Source: Salipiger aestuarii (GTDB lineage: Bacteria > Pseudomonadota > Alphaproteobacteria > Rhodobacterales > Rhodobacteraceae). Taken from it: a stretch of 64,000 nt of DNA. Shown here piece after piece: positions 26,845-35,410 of this stretch (positions within the stretch are counted from its first letter, which is position 1; each line of letters opens with the position of its first letter). The stretch is taken from NCBI RefSeq assembly GCF_003259905.1, contig NZ_QLMG01000009.1, positions 1-64,000 on the forward strand, read 5' to 3'. The notes below the pieces were generated by a model. The model ran no database searches, was not told the origin of the DNA, and saw only the letters and a list, made by a program, of their open reading frames with translations. The position numbers were made by a program, and so were the translations under genes.

Positions 26845-27413
26845 ATGGACTACAAAGTACGGATCACCGTTGGGAGATACCCGCGCGCACGCGACTTCCT
26901 GTCCGACCTAGCACAATTGAAGGCCTTCCGCGGCGAATATGCCGACCCCACGCTGCTGGAAAGCCTCGAAGAACTGGGACTCTTGCCTCCGCGCATCCGT
27001 CTCTACTGGCCCGATCCCACGCCCGGATCGCCGGCATGCAAAGTGACCTTCAGGGAATGTCGGTTGCGGTTGAACAAGTGGTTCGTGCCCTGGGCGGACA
27101 AGGCACCCAGCTTTCGAAAATGTTCCGTGACCTATGGGATGGGACCGAGGTCGGGCGGATCTTAAAGAAACAGAAAACCTTACTGAAGCGCGGCCTGCCA
27201 TTTGAAGACCTGCTCGAAGAGATAGACGCACTCAGGGGTAACGGTGGAGAACATGAAAAAGCGGCGGACCTCATTCTTGCGACGCGTATCCTTGGCTCTG
27301 TCCACCACGCCGTTCAAATCGAAAATCAACTGGAACTCGAGCAGCTGTTGGTCAGGGTGCTCCGGGCCGCGACATTGACCCACGCGTTGCTGAAGCCTGT
27401 CGATGCCTCCTAA
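26845..27413 (+). pseudogene. Hypothetical gene broken by a frameshift near 27020
   Basis: Two overlapping frames look like parts of one protein. The first (26845-27165) begins MDYKVRITVGRYPRARDFLS and reads naturally to RIRLYWPDP, then turns into unlikely sequence. The second (27036-27413), in the -1 frame, reads MQSDLQGMSVAVEQVVRALG to a normal helical C-terminus (LELEQLLVRVLRAATLTHAL). The switch lies at about 27015-27030 in a C-rich stretch. The joined product would be ~188 residues, helical, with no domain I know. A sequencing error, a true mutation or two overlapping genes cannot be told apart. It ends four bases inside scpB's end. Confidence 0.5.
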
Positions 27414-28006
27414 GAACCCGCACTCATGCCCGCATCCAGCAGCTGCTCGCGATCGGGAAGATCGCGCAGGTTCTCCAAACCGAAGGCGACCAGGAACTGC
27501 TCCGTGGTCACGAAGGTATAGGGAGCGCCGCGCCGAGGCGACCTTGGCCCGGTCCCGATCAGATTGCGTGCATGCAGCCGCCCGATCAGGTCACGGCTGA
27601 TCTCCTTGCCGAAGATGTCCTTCAGTCCGTCGCGGGTGATCGGCTGATGGTAGGCGATAGCAGCCAACACTGCGACGTCGAATTCACTCACGTCCAGAAG
27701 TTGGTCGCCGACATCTGCCGCAGCGCGGATCACGGGCGCGTAGGCCGCCCGCGTCCGGAACATCCAGCCGCCGGTGACTTGAGCGATCTCGAACGCCCGC
27801 CCCTCCAGATCGGCGGCGAGGTCCTCGACCAGCAAGTCGACTGAGGCCCCCTGCCCCACGATCCGCGCCAGATCTTTGCGCGGTACAGGGGAGGCAGAGG
27901 CAAACAGCACCGCCTCGATCCGCCGCATCCATTCGCGCCAGCGGAGGTCTGGCGGCAGCTCTGCCAGTTCGCGGTCGATGTCTGCTTCTCGTCGATCCTT
28001 GGCCAT
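27410..28006 (-). CDS. scpB: ScpB-like segregation and condensation protein
   Basis: A 198-residue ScpB with two winged-helix domains. The family motif is seen in IEAVLFASASPVPRKDLA and in LAAIAYHQPITRDGLKDIFG, plus a second domain with PYTFVTTEQFLVAFGLENLRDLP. Chromosomal ScpB works with ScpA and SMC in chromosome organisation. Here no scpA or smc is next to it; instead it pairs with a DUF1403 gene three bases upstream and a tyrosine recombinase, an arrangement I associate with alphaproteobacterial plasmids. It may serve plasmid maintenance or recombination. Confidence 0.87.
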   Translation of the reverse strand: MAKDRREADIDRELAELPPDLRWREWMRRIEAVLFASASPVPRKDLARIVGQGASVDLLVEDLAADLEGRAFEIAQVTGGWMFRTRAAYAPVIRAAADVGDQLLDVSEFDVAVLAAIAYHQPITRDGLKDIFGKEISRDLIGRLHARNLIGTGPRSPRRGAPYTFVTTEQFLVAFGLENLRDLPDREQLLDAGMSAGS

Positions 28007-28009
28007 CGC

Positions 28010-28894
28010 TCAGACCCCGTAGAGCCGGAAGGTGTCGCGCCCGGTCAGCTCGCGCACAGTGCCGAGGTCGACCAGCCGGTCGCAGAGACGCCGCGCGGAA
28101 CGGTCCGGCAGGGGTAGGGCCGAAGGCGCCACGGCATCGCGGGTCAGGAACATCTCGACTGCGTCGCCCGCGCCTTTGGCCCGAAGCTTCGGCGCGACAG
28201 CTCTCAGGTGCGTCGCCTGACGCGTGAGGTCGACGGCGATACGCGACACTTCGACCGCCGATGAGACGATTGCGCGATGACAGGCGACGCGAAGATTATC
28301 GCCTTGCTTGCGCAGGTCGGCCCGTTTCAGGCCTGGGGCCAGCAGCGGGACAAGATGATCCCAGCTGAGCGCCTGCGCCAGAGCCGCGTCAGCGAGGACG
28401 AGCGCCGACACGTCGGATCGCGGCGTGTCGGTCAGCACTGCTTCCAGCACAGTCGCGGCACGGGCCACGGGCGCCCCTTTCCCCGCATCGAGCCACGTCC
28501 CGATCTGGCCCGGCTCGAAGGCCGACAAGGCTCGTCCCAAAGCCTTGATCGACACCGGCCGCTCCACCGCACGCCGCCAGACGAGGCAGGTTTCACCGGC
28601 CGGCCCTGGCAGATCGCCGGGGCGCAGAAGGTGCACCGCGTCGCGCAGCTCCCCTGCCCTCTCTGGTCGGCCAGAGAACGCGAGACAAGCCTCCGCTGCG
28701 CGCAACGCCAGACGGTCACGCAACAAGGCTTGCGGCACCTCCGAGTGCCCCAACACAACATGCAGGTGGTTCAGCGCGGTGCCCGACAAAAACGCAACAT
28801 CCTCAAGGGTTTCAGCGCGTTCAGAGGTGACCCAGACGGGCATCCGGGGTAGCGTGTCGAGGTCGATGGAGTGGTCCGGTCGGGCAAATGTCAT
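28010..28894 (-). CDS. DUF1403-family protein
   Basis: A 294-residue, mostly helical protein matching what I know of DUF1403 (LPRMPVWVTSERAETLEDVAF near the start, then SGTALNHLHVVLGH). It lacks signal peptide or membrane segments. The C-terminus (DRSARRLCDRLVDLGTVREL) looks like a winged helix. It forms a two-gene unit with scpB and diverges from the recombinase gene; the shared 156-base gap holds a 29-base dyad. Function unknown. Confidence 0.8.
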   Translation of the reverse strand: MTFARPDHSIDLDTLPRMPVWVTSERAETLEDVAFLSGTALNHLHVVLGHSEVPQALLRDRLALRAAEACLAFSGRPERAGELRDAVHLLRPGDLPGPAGETCLVWRRAVERPVSIKALGRALSAFEPGQIGTWLDAGKGAPVARAATVLEAVLTDTPRSDVSALVLADAALAQALSWDHLVPLLAPGLKRADLRKQGDNLRVACHRAIVSSAVEVSRIAVDLTRQATHLRAVAPKLRAKGAGDAVEMFLTRDAVAPSALPLPDRSARRLCDRLVDLGTVRELTGRDTFRLYGV

Positions 28895-28970
28895 GCCCGT
28901 AGCCTACACTCACGCGGCGCTTCCTGCCAGATAATAGCGCACGAACCGCCCCGCCTTGTAGCTTTCCGTT

Positions 28971-28999
28971 ATGTCCAATAAGTTTGCATTATCGGACAT
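28971..28999. promoter_or_regulatory. 29-base dyad between DUF1403-scpB and the recombinase
   Basis: ATGTCCAATAA and TTATCGGACAT are inverted repeats (one mismatch) separated by GTTTGCA. Eleven-base arms around a seven-base centre are the size of a tyrosine recombinase core site, and the gene for such an enzyme begins 52 bases on. It could equally be an operator for the divergent genes. Confidence 0.55.
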
Positions 29000-29050
29000 C
29001 AAAATATATGCTGGAAAGCAGTTCAATTTCATTACTGGATTCACTGAAAA

Positions 29051-30166
29051 ATGGCCTCAGAGGACGAAAAGTCGACGTCATCAAACTCTGGTGCGTTTAG
29101 TATCGCTCAGAACGGCGACAGCGATCAAGAGAAAAGCGACAGCATCGCCCTGCCCGCTCATGTCGCCGGTTCCGGCAATCTCGATCGCCTGGTTGACACG
29201 GCCCGCGACTATGCGCGCGCCGCGGCCTCCGACAACACGCTAAAGGCCTACGCGAAAGACTGGGCGCACTTTGCGCGCTGGTGCCGGATGAGGGGCGCGG
29301 AGCCCTTGCCCCCCTCGGCCGAGATGATCGGGCTCTATCTCGCCGATCTCGCCTCCGGGTCGGGCCCCTCCCCTTCGCAGTCGGCGTCTCGACCCCTGTC
29401 GGTCTCAACGATTGACCGCCGCCTGTCGGGCCTCGCCTGGAACTATGCGCAGCGCGGCTTTGCCCTCGATCGCAAGAACCGCCACATCGCCACGGTGTTG
29501 GCCGGGATCAAACGCAAACACGCCCGACCGCCGGTGCAAAAGGAAGCAATCCTGGCCGAGGACATACTCGCGATGGTCGCCACCCTTCCTTTCGATCTGC
29601 GCGGGCTACGGGATCGGGCCATCCTGCTGCTAGGCTATGCTGGGGGCCTCCGACGCTCGGAAATTGTCAGCCTCGACGTTCACAAGGACGACACGCCGGA
29701 TTCTGGCGGCTGGATCGAGATCTTCGACAAGGGCACCCTGCTCACCCTCAATGCCAAGACTGGCTGGCGCGAGGTCGAGATTGGCCGCGGCTCCAAGGAT
29801 CAGACCTGCCCCGTGCATGCGCTGGAGCAATGGCTGCACTTCGCGAAGATCGACTTCGGTCCGGTCTTCGTCGGCACCTCGCGCGATGGTAAAAAGGCAT
29901 CTGAAACGAGGCTCAACGACAAGCATGTAGCGCGCCTGATCAAGCGCACGGTCCTGGACGCGGGCATCCGGTCGGACCTGCCTGAGAAAGACCGCCTAGC
30001 GCTGTTCTCCGGCCATTCGCTGCGCGCCGGTCTCGCCAGTTCCGCAGAAGTCGACGAACGCTACGTCCAGAAACACCTCGGCCACGCTTCCGCCGAGATG
30101 ACCCGCCGCTATCAGCGCCGCCGGGACCGGTTCCGCGTGAACCTGACCAAAGCTGCAGGGCTGTGA
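29051..30166 (+). CDS. Tyrosine recombinase (site-specific integrase)
   Basis: A 371-residue integrase. The N-terminal SAM-like domain spans about residues 50-150 (DNTLKAYAKDWAHFARWCR). The catalytic residues are visible: R in GGLRRSEIVSL, H-x-x-R in HSLRAGLAS, H in HLGHASAEMT and the nucleophile Y in TRRYQRRRDR. It is of the phage-integrase/XerD type often located on plasmids, possibly for dimer resolution, with the upstream dyad as a candidate site. Its stop lies two bases from the end of the convergent parE gene. Confidence 0.92.
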   Translation: MASEDEKSTSSNSGAFSIAQNGDSDQEKSDSIALPAHVAGSGNLDRLVDTARDYARAAASDNTLKAYAKDWAHFARWCRMRGAEPLPPSAEMIGLYLADLASGSGPSPSQSASRPLSVSTIDRRLSGLAWNYAQRGFALDRKNRHIATVLAGIKRKHARPPVQKEAILAEDILAMVATLPFDLRGLRDRAILLLGYAGGLRRSEIVSLDVHKDDTPDSGGWIEIFDKGTLLTLNAKTGWREVEIGRGSKDQTCPVHALEQWLHFAKIDFGPVFVGTSRDGKKASETRLNDKHVARLIKRTVLDAGIRSDLPEKDRLALFSGHSLRAGLASSAEVDERYVQKHLGHASAEMTRRYQRRRDRFRVNLTKAAGL

Positions 30167-30168
30167 TG

Positions 30169-30477
30169 TCAGCCTTCAAGCAGATAGGCAGAAAGGTTCT
30201 GATGGGCATGCAATATGCGGATGATCTCACCCCCCTGTCCGTCCGCTCGGTAGATTACCAAATGCACTCCGCTGGGGTGGATGCGTACTGGGGATGTGAA
30301 CTCGCCCCGCTCCCGAGCCATCTCTGGAAAGTCAGCGAGCAGATCGAAGAGCGCGAACAGACCATCGGTATAGCGATCCGCTTGCGCAATGCCACAGTTG
30401 CCAGCTCCATGACGCCAGATATCGGATAAGTCGGTTTCCGCTGCAGGCAGAATGACCCAACTGCTACTCTCCGACAT
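30169..30477 (-). CDS. parE: ParE/RelE-type toxin
   Basis: A 102-residue toxin. The core WVILPAAETDLSDIWRHGA and the C-terminal strand with SPVRIHPSGVHLVIYRADG and IIRILHAHQN match ParE. ParE toxins usually poison gyrase. The start at 30477 overlaps the antitoxin gene's end by 14 bases, as is common for ParDE. The longer frame upstream is the shadow of parD. Confidence 0.88.
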   Translation of the reverse strand: MSESSSWVILPAAETDLSDIWRHGAGNCGIAQADRYTDGLFALFDLLADFPEMARERGEFTSPVRIHPSGVHLVIYRADGQGGEIIRILHAHQNLSAYLLEG

Positions 30478-30709
30478 ACTTGCCGTGCATCCGAGACTTG
30501 AACGTGCTGCGATCGAGTGGGGCTGCGGTGCCGCTAGAGAGGCCAAAATCAATAGCATTTTGTATCTCTGCGATCGCCTCACGTCGCGTACGGTCGCGCC
30601 GGATAAGGTCGCGCACATAATCGCTGGAATTGGCATACCGTCCGGTTTTTGCCTGATCTTCGACCCAACTTTTCATTGGGTCCGGCAATGAAATATTCAT
30701 AGTGCCCAT
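30464..30709 (-). CDS. parD: ParD-type antitoxin
   Basis: An 81-residue antitoxin with an N-terminal ribbon-helix-helix (MNISLPDPMKSWVEDQA and SSDYVRDLIRRD) and a C-terminal toxin-binding tail. The ATG at 30709 follows GGAAGGAG. It would bind ParE and repress the shared promoter. Toxin-antitoxin pairs here probably stabilise the plasmid. Confidence 0.88.
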   Translation of the reverse strand: MGTMNISLPDPMKSWVEDQAKTGRYANSSDYVRDLIRRDRTRREAIAEIQNAIDFGLSSGTAAPLDRSTFKSRMHGKYVGE

Positions 30710-30834
30710 TATGGTCTCCTTCCAGTTTCCGACAGAAAATATGGCAAAGTTTGCCATACTGCAAGAGTAGCCACACACTCGGAACCAAATGGTCGTTTAG
30801 TAGTGATAGATAGAACTGCAAAAAGACTGTTTTG

Positions 30835-31719
30835 ATGCCCCTGATCGGTTATGCCCGCGTATCGACCGAAGATCAGACCCCCCTGCCCCAGTCGCAGGCC
30901 CTGAAATCCGCAGGCTGCGCCGAAATCCATGAAGAACAGGCCTCGGGCGGCAATCGTGCGCGGCCGGTGCTTGCGCGGGTGTTGGAGCGCATCGGCAAGG
31001 GCGACACGCTGGTGGTCGTGCGGATTGACCGCCTCGCGCGATCCCTGTCGCATCTGCTGGAGGTGATCGAGCGGCTGGAGGCCAAGGGTGCGTTCTTTCG
31101 TTCCATTCAGGACCCGATCGACACCGGATCCCCGCAAGGCAAGTTCACACTGCAGGTTCTGGGCGCCGCGGCCGAGTTCGAGCGGGCGCTGATCCGGGAA
31201 CGTACCAAGGCGGGGCTGGCGAGCGCCCGTACCAAGGGCCGGGTCGGCGGGAACCCTGGACTGCGGGCCAAAGACCCTGCTGCTCTTCGCAAAGTGCGGC
31301 TGGCGCGACAAGACGGCTACATGGAGCGTCTGAACGAGACGGCACAAGATTGGGTGCCCCATGTGCGCCGGTTGCGACCCGACTTGGCCTGGGAAGACGT
31401 GGTGCGCATCATCAACGGCCCATTGCCCGAGGCGCGTCGCTGGACCCAAAGCCGTCTCTTGCGCGCTGTGAATGCCTATGTCCGCGACGGCTTCCTGCCG
31501 GCCGAGGTGCTGGCCCGCGCCGGGCGCCGCGAAACCGGCGACCGTCTGCCCGCCATCGTCGCCGGCATCAAGGGCGCGGACCCCGACATCACGCTTCAGG
31601 CGATCTGTACCCGGCTGGAAGCGATGCGCGAACGCACACCACGCGGGCGGACAAGCTGGCAGCCTTCTTCGGTCAAGATGCTACTGGAGCGGGCTGAGAG
31701 GCTGGGGCTGCTCGATTGA
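30835..31719 (+). CDS. Serine recombinase (resolvase/invertase family)
   Basis: A 294-residue serine recombinase. The catalytic domain starts IGYARVSTEDQ with the nucleophilic serine, and contains the conserved arginines in RIDRLARSLSHLLEVIE. LGAAAEFERALIRERTKAGL is the family E-helix. The C-terminal ~150 residues are longer than in simple resolvases and do not show the zinc or coiled-coil domain of large serine integrases. ATG at 30835 chosen over a TTG one codon earlier. It may have resolved Tn3-like cointegrates, but no Tn3 transposase is seen. Confidence 0.88.
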   Translation: MPLIGYARVSTEDQTPLPQSQALKSAGCAEIHEEQASGGNRARPVLARVLERIGKGDTLVVVRIDRLARSLSHLLEVIERLEAKGAFFRSIQDPIDTGSPQGKFTLQVLGAAAEFERALIRERTKAGLASARTKGRVGGNPGLRAKDPAALRKVRLARQDGYMERLNETAQDWVPHVRRLRPDLAWEDVVRIINGPLPEARRWTQSRLLRAVNAYVRDGFLPAEVLARAGRRETGDRLPAIVAGIKGADPDITLQAICTRLEAMRERTPRGRTSWQPSSVKMLLERAERLGLLD

Positions 31720-31976
31720 GATTCCCGAGAATCGCCCATCCGATTCTGCCGACTGATTTCTGTACGCACTCACAATACATCTTGTGGTCACTACGTAGTT
31801 GGCAACGAGGTGTTGAAGTAGAGCGAGAGCGCAGTCGCCCAAGACGCTGATTTTTAACAGTTTACCGTCGACAGAAATCGGTGCCTTCAACGCCCCCAGG
31901 CCGCTCAACGGTTTGGTCTGGATTTATCCACAATATCTGTTAAGCTTTGCAAAACAATAAAGACTTGAGGGCAGTG
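31720..31976 (+). promoter_or_regulatory. repABC upstream region with a DnaA box
   Basis: A 257-base gene-free stretch before repA. It contains TTATCCACA (31924-31932), a perfect consensus DnaA box, and an A/T-rich patch (TGTTAAGCTTTGCAAAACAA) that probably carries the repABC promoter. GAGGG five bases before the ATG at 31977 is the ribosome binding site. In repABC plasmids the origin usually lies within repC, so this is more likely a regulatory region than the origin. Confidence 0.5.
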
Positions 31977-33158
31977 ATGAACGGGATACGGGCCTCCCAG
32001 AGATTTGAAGTCATGTCCAAGCGGCTTGGTAGTCGGTTGCGTGAACATGCGCAGGAAACCTTCCCACCGGACGCTCAGAAGGGCCTCCGACGCTTCGCCA
32101 TGCGGGAAGCGGCTGAACTGCTTCGCATTAATCAGAATACCTTTCGCCATCATGTGTCAAACCTCGAAGGCTTTCCCGAAGGTGTCCTGGAGGGCGGCAA
32201 CCGCCGTAGCTTCTCTGCAGAGGAGATGGTCGAGGCACAACGCGTACTTCTCGAGACTGGAAGGATCAAGCCAGAAGAACACCCGCACAGAAGACCGGGA
32301 GAGGCTTGTCAGGTCTTGACGATCTTCAACCTGAAGGGTGGTTCGGCAAAGACGTCATCTGTTGCCCATGTAGGACAACTACTGGGTCTGCGCGGCTACC
32401 GGGTCTTGCTGATCGACCTAGACAGCCAGGCAAGTCTGACAAACCTGTTCGGGGTTACTCCCGAGCTCGATCCGGATATGCCGACTTCATACGATCTTAT
32501 CCGATCCGACGATCCATTGCCCGCAGCAGATATCATTCGCAAAACGAACTTCCCGACTGTGGATCTGATTCCAGCATCCATGGACATCATGGAGTACGAG
32601 TTCGAGGTCGCCTTGAGCTTCAGGCACGGCGCTACCACGTTCCATAGCCGCATCCGGGAAGCGCTTGAGCCCGTCCTCAACCGATATGATGTGGTGATAT
32701 TTGACACCCCACCGCAGCTGAACTTCTCTGTGATCTCTGCACTCTTTGCATCAACTGGGGTCCTGATCCCGCTCAACGCGTCGATGCTCGATGTCATGTC
32801 GCTGGCGAGCTTTCTGGGCATGGCGAGCAACCTGATGGGCGTCGTCGAGGCACACGCCCCGGAACATGGACTGAACTTCGTGCGCGTTCTGATCACCCGC
32901 TACGAAAATACGGATGGTCCGCAGGTGCAGATCTCGTCTCTGCTTCGGACAGTCCTCGGGGATGCCGTGCTGTCTGCCGAGTTCCTGAAATCAACAGCCG
33001 TGGGTGATGCTGCGAACACCCAGCAGAGCATCTTCGAGGTCGAACCTCGCGACGTGAATCGCAGAACTTACGAGCGCGCGATCGAGTCCGTCTCGCGCGT
33101 GACCGACGAAGTCGAACGCGAAATCCTGAAAGCATGGGGGCGTAGCCATGGCGCGTAA
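31977..33158 (+). CDS. repA: RepA, ParA-type plasmid partition ATPase
   Basis: A 393-residue type Ib ParA ATPase. The N-terminus (MREAAELLRINQNTFRHHVS) is a helix-turn-helix for autorepression; the deviant Walker A is NLKGGSAKTSS, Walker A' LLIDLDSQASLTNLFG and Walker B YDVVIFDTPPQLN. It partitions the plasmid with RepB and represses the operon. I start at the ATG with GAGGG upstream; a TTG ten codons earlier keeps the frame open. Its 3' end overlaps repB by 11 bases. Confidence 0.95.
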   Translation: MNGIRASQRFEVMSKRLGSRLREHAQETFPPDAQKGLRRFAMREAAELLRINQNTFRHHVSNLEGFPEGVLEGGNRRSFSAEEMVEAQRVLLETGRIKPEEHPHRRPGEACQVLTIFNLKGGSAKTSSVAHVGQLLGLRGYRVLLIDLDSQASLTNLFGVTPELDPDMPTSYDLIRSDDPLPAADIIRKTNFPTVDLIPASMDIMEYEFEVALSFRHGATTFHSRIREALEPVLNRYDVVIFDTPPQLNFSVISALFASTGVLIPLNASMLDVMSLASFLGMASNLMGVVEAHAPEHGLNFVRVLITRYENTDGPQVQISSLLRTVLGDAVLSAEFLKSTAVGDAANTQQSIFEVEPRDVNRRTYERAIESVSRVTDEVEREILKAWGRSHGA

Positions 33159-34071
33159 GGTCTTCGGGGACTCACTCAAGAACGCGATGGGCAAAACGCC
33201 GCCTTCGGACGAGGATCTGGATGTGAAGCGAACGAGCCCAACTGTAGCTCGCGCACAAGCATCCGTGCTCGAAGAAGATAAACACGCCACGCGGCTGATC
33301 GACCCGACCGCCATACGGATGTCCGCGGTCATGGACCGCATCGATCCAAGCGATGGTCTGGATGAGCTTGTCTCTTCGATCCGCGAGCACGGTCAAAAGG
33401 TTCCAGTGCTGGTTCGCCGAACCCAGGACGGTGCGCTTGAGATCGTCTATGGACGCCGTCGGCTTCTCGCTTGTCGCCAACTTGGTCAGAAAGTGCGCGC
33501 CACGGTCATGGAGATGACCGACGAGGAAGCTCTCATTGCCCAAGGCGTGGAGAATAATGCGCGTCAAGACCCATCGTTCATCGAAAGGGCTCTGTTTGTC
33601 GCCGGGATCATTCGAGAACTTGGGAAAACCGACGAAACGCGCAAGAACGCTCAAACGATCGCGTATCGGGCACTTCAGATCGATGAATCGCTCGTCTCGC
33701 GGATGAACCGTATCGCTACGGGCATTCCGATGGAACTGATCCAGGCTATCGGACCTGCACACGGTGTTGGCCGACGGGTTTGGGAAAAGCTTTTCAGGCT
33801 GTGCGAGAAAGACGTCGCGAGAGCCCAAGAAATTGCCGGCGAAATCCCTCGCAACATACCGGGCCCCGACCGTCTCGAAGCGGCGGTTGCCTTGCTGACA
33901 GCCACCAAACCATCGACGCAGAAGACACATCCGAGTGAGCGCGTGAAGATCGGCCGAAAGGGCAACCGCATCACCATCGATGTGGACGCTGATCTTGTCC
34001 CTCGTGTTGAGGAGGCAGTCCGGAAGCTGGTCATGGAGCTTCTTGACCGCGGTCAAGACGGGCCAGAGTGA
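33148..34071 (+). CDS. repB: RepB, ParB-type centromere-binding protein
   Basis: A 307-residue ParB-family protein. The N-terminal ParB/sulfiredoxin-like nuclease fold shows GQKVPVLVRRTQDG and VYGRRRLLACRQLG; a helix-turn-helix follows (IAYRALQIDESLVSRMNRIA). It begins with MARKVFGDSLKNAMG, the usual RepB N-terminus that contacts RepA. It should bind the TTGACCGCGGTCAA palindromes, two of which overlap or follow its own 3' end and a third lies after repC. Confidence 0.95.
   Translation: MARKVFGDSLKNAMGKTPPSDEDLDVKRTSPTVARAQASVLEEDKHATRLIDPTAIRMSAVMDRIDPSDGLDELVSSIREHGQKVPVLVRRTQDGALEIVYGRRRLLACRQLGQKVRATVMEMTDEEALIAQGVENNARQDPSFIERALFVAGIIRELGKTDETRKNAQTIAYRALQIDESLVSRMNRIATGIPMELIQAIGPAHGVGRRVWEKLFRLCEKDVARAQEIAGEIPRNIPGPDRLEAAVALLTATKPSTQKTHPSERVKIGRKGNRITIDVDADLVPRVEEAVRKLVMELLDRGQDGPE
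34041..34058. repeat. parS-like palindrome 1 (inside the repB 3' end)
   Basis: TCTTGACCGCGGTCAAGA, a perfect 18-base palindrome encoded within the last codons of repB. The same core occurs at 34080 and 35411 and nowhere else I can find in the window, so it is the probable RepB centromere site. Confidence 0.8.
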
Positions 34072-34079
34072 CGACCCCG

Positions 34080-34101
34080 TGTCTTGACCGCGGTCAAGAC
34101 A
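34080..34101. repeat. parS-like palindrome 2 (repB-repC gap)
   Basis: A perfect 22-base palindrome with the same core CTTGACCGCGGTCAAG, nine bases after the repB stop and 22 bases from palindrome 1. Confidence 0.8.
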
Positions 34102-34140
34102 TCAAAAGCAACGAGCAGAAAACGAAAGGAGGACCGGCTA

Positions 34141-34179
34141 GAAAAAGAAAGACCCCCCGAAAGCGATGCTTCCGAAGGG
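34141..34179 (-). terminator. Rho-independent terminator of the counter-transcribed RNA
   Basis: Read on the minus strand: CCCTTCGGAAGC, loop ATC, GCTTTCGGGGGG, then a T-rich run. The stem includes several G-T pairs. Confidence 0.78.
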
Positions 34180-34196
34180 CCTCAATCAGTCTCGAC
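34141..34196 (-). ncRNA. Counter-transcribed RNA (incompatibility RNA) of repABC
   Basis: A predicted antisense RNA of about 55 bases in the repB-repC gap. Promoter: TTGAAA (34226-34231) and TATCAA (34203-34208) on the minus strand with an ideal 17-base spacer. It ends in a 12-base stem with a three-base loop (34153-34179) followed by TCTTTCTTTTT. Position, size and terminator all match the ctRNAs that repress repC translation in repABC plasmids. On the plus strand the same region would form the repC leader. Confidence 0.8.
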
Positions 34197-34202
34197 ACCT
34201 GA

Positions 34203-34231
34203 TTGATACCCCCAAAACGAATCGATTTCAA
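34203..34231 (-). promoter_or_regulatory. Promoter of the counter-transcribed RNA
   Basis: TTGAAA and TATCAA spaced by 17 bases on the minus strand, a strong constitutive-looking promoter reading back toward repB. Confidence 0.75.
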
Positions 34232-34274
34232 CACCGCTCGCGGTGAACGGGGAAGCTTTTTCTTCCGAAACACC

Positions 34275-35408
34275 ATGAGACATGCAACTGAAACAACGAC
34301 CGCCCTGGCGGAACGGATATCTCTGCCCTGCCCTAACCCCTACGAGCTTCTGGGTCCAGTTCGCGTACTGAGGAAGGAGCTCGGTCTCACAACCAATGAC
34401 CTCGCCGTTCTGACCGCGCTCATTAGCTTCCTACCCCGCAAAGAACGTGAGATTCAGGACAGCCAGCGACTTACGCTCACTGTCGTGTTCCCGTCGAACG
34501 CTTCTCTGTCAGAGCGCGCAAATGGACTCGATGAGAGAACACTTCGACGCAGCCTAGGACGCCTCTCAGCTGCTGAACTAATCGAACGCAAGAACTCAGC
34601 AAATGGCAAACGCTTTCCGCTGCGGTATGGAGGCGTTATCAGAGATGCCTTTGGCATCGACCTGAAGCCCTTAATCCAGAGGTACGGCTCGCTCGCGACG
34701 CAAGCCTTGCAACTCACCGAGGAACGCGAGCGCTTGCGCTCACTGAAGGCTGAGGCGTTGGCCCTACGAACTTCGCTACTCCAACAGACACGCTTCGATG
34801 ACGCAAAGCTCTCTACCCTCAACATGATCAGAAATGTCCTGCGTCGAGCAACATTAACCGTTGATGCAGTCCTGAGCGTTATCTCGGAACTTAGAGCCCT
34901 CGGAGCCGATACCGACGCAAGCTACGGTGAACACCATGCCGCAGAAAAAGCTGGTTCCGAAGATAATTTACAAGCTATCGAACACCGACGTTATGCACCA
35001 GAATCCAACGATCTGCCCGCCACAAACGGACAAAATGTCCGGCACATAGAGTCTATAAAAAAAGATATTAAAAAGATTGCGCCCTCTACGGTCAATCGCA
35101 GTGAACAAACCGCAAAAACCAACCCGACGATGAACCGAGACCCAGCACGCATGGCATGGGAGGATTTCACCCATGTTGCAGGATTTTTCCCAGAACCGCC
35201 GCGGACAGGAGAAGCCCTTACCCGCATTCTATACGAGCTCGGTCGATTGCTTAGAATAAGACAAGACGAACTTCGGTATGGCATCCAGAAAGCTGGCGCG
35301 GGAAAACTGCTTCTCGTCTTCGACTACCTGATAGCAAGAGCAGACACGATCAAACACCCTGACGCCTATTTCGAAAGGATCCTACGCACACAACTTGCTC
35401 CCACGTGA
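34275..35408 (+). CDS. repC: RepC, plasmid replication initiator
   Basis: A 377-residue RepC. The conserved N-terminal winged helix is seen in LGPVRVLRKELGLTTNDLAV, LISFLPRKER, and RANGLDERTLRRSLGRLSAA with the following ELIERKNSANGKRFPLRYGG. The C-terminal third is less conserved and carries a linker rich in Asn, Glu and Lys. I start at the first ATG (34275); no strong ribosome binding site is visible, which fits translational control by the counter-transcribed RNA. The origin of replication probably lies in an A/T-rich part of this gene (about 34920-35110 has many A/T runs). Confidence 0.92.
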   Translation: MRHATETTTALAERISLPCPNPYELLGPVRVLRKELGLTTNDLAVLTALISFLPRKEREIQDSQRLTLTVVFPSNASLSERANGLDERTLRRSLGRLSAAELIERKNSANGKRFPLRYGGVIRDAFGIDLKPLIQRYGSLATQALQLTEERERLRSLKAEALALRTSLLQQTRFDDAKLSTLNMIRNVLRRATLTVDAVLSVISELRALGADTDASYGEHHAAEKAGSEDNLQAIEHRRYAPESNDLPATNGQNVRHIESIKKDIKKIAPSTVNRSEQTAKTNPTMNRDPARMAWEDFTHVAGFFPEPPRTGEALTRILYELGRLLRIRQDELRYGIQKAGAGKLLLVFDYLIARADTIKHPDAYFERILRTQLAPT

Positions 35409-35410
35409 AC

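Noticed and set aside
25588-27413. Fic toxin with the following gene as its antitoxin
   Set aside because: The Fic protein carries its own inhibitory S-x3-E-G helix, and the following gene is frameshifted and lacks that motif.
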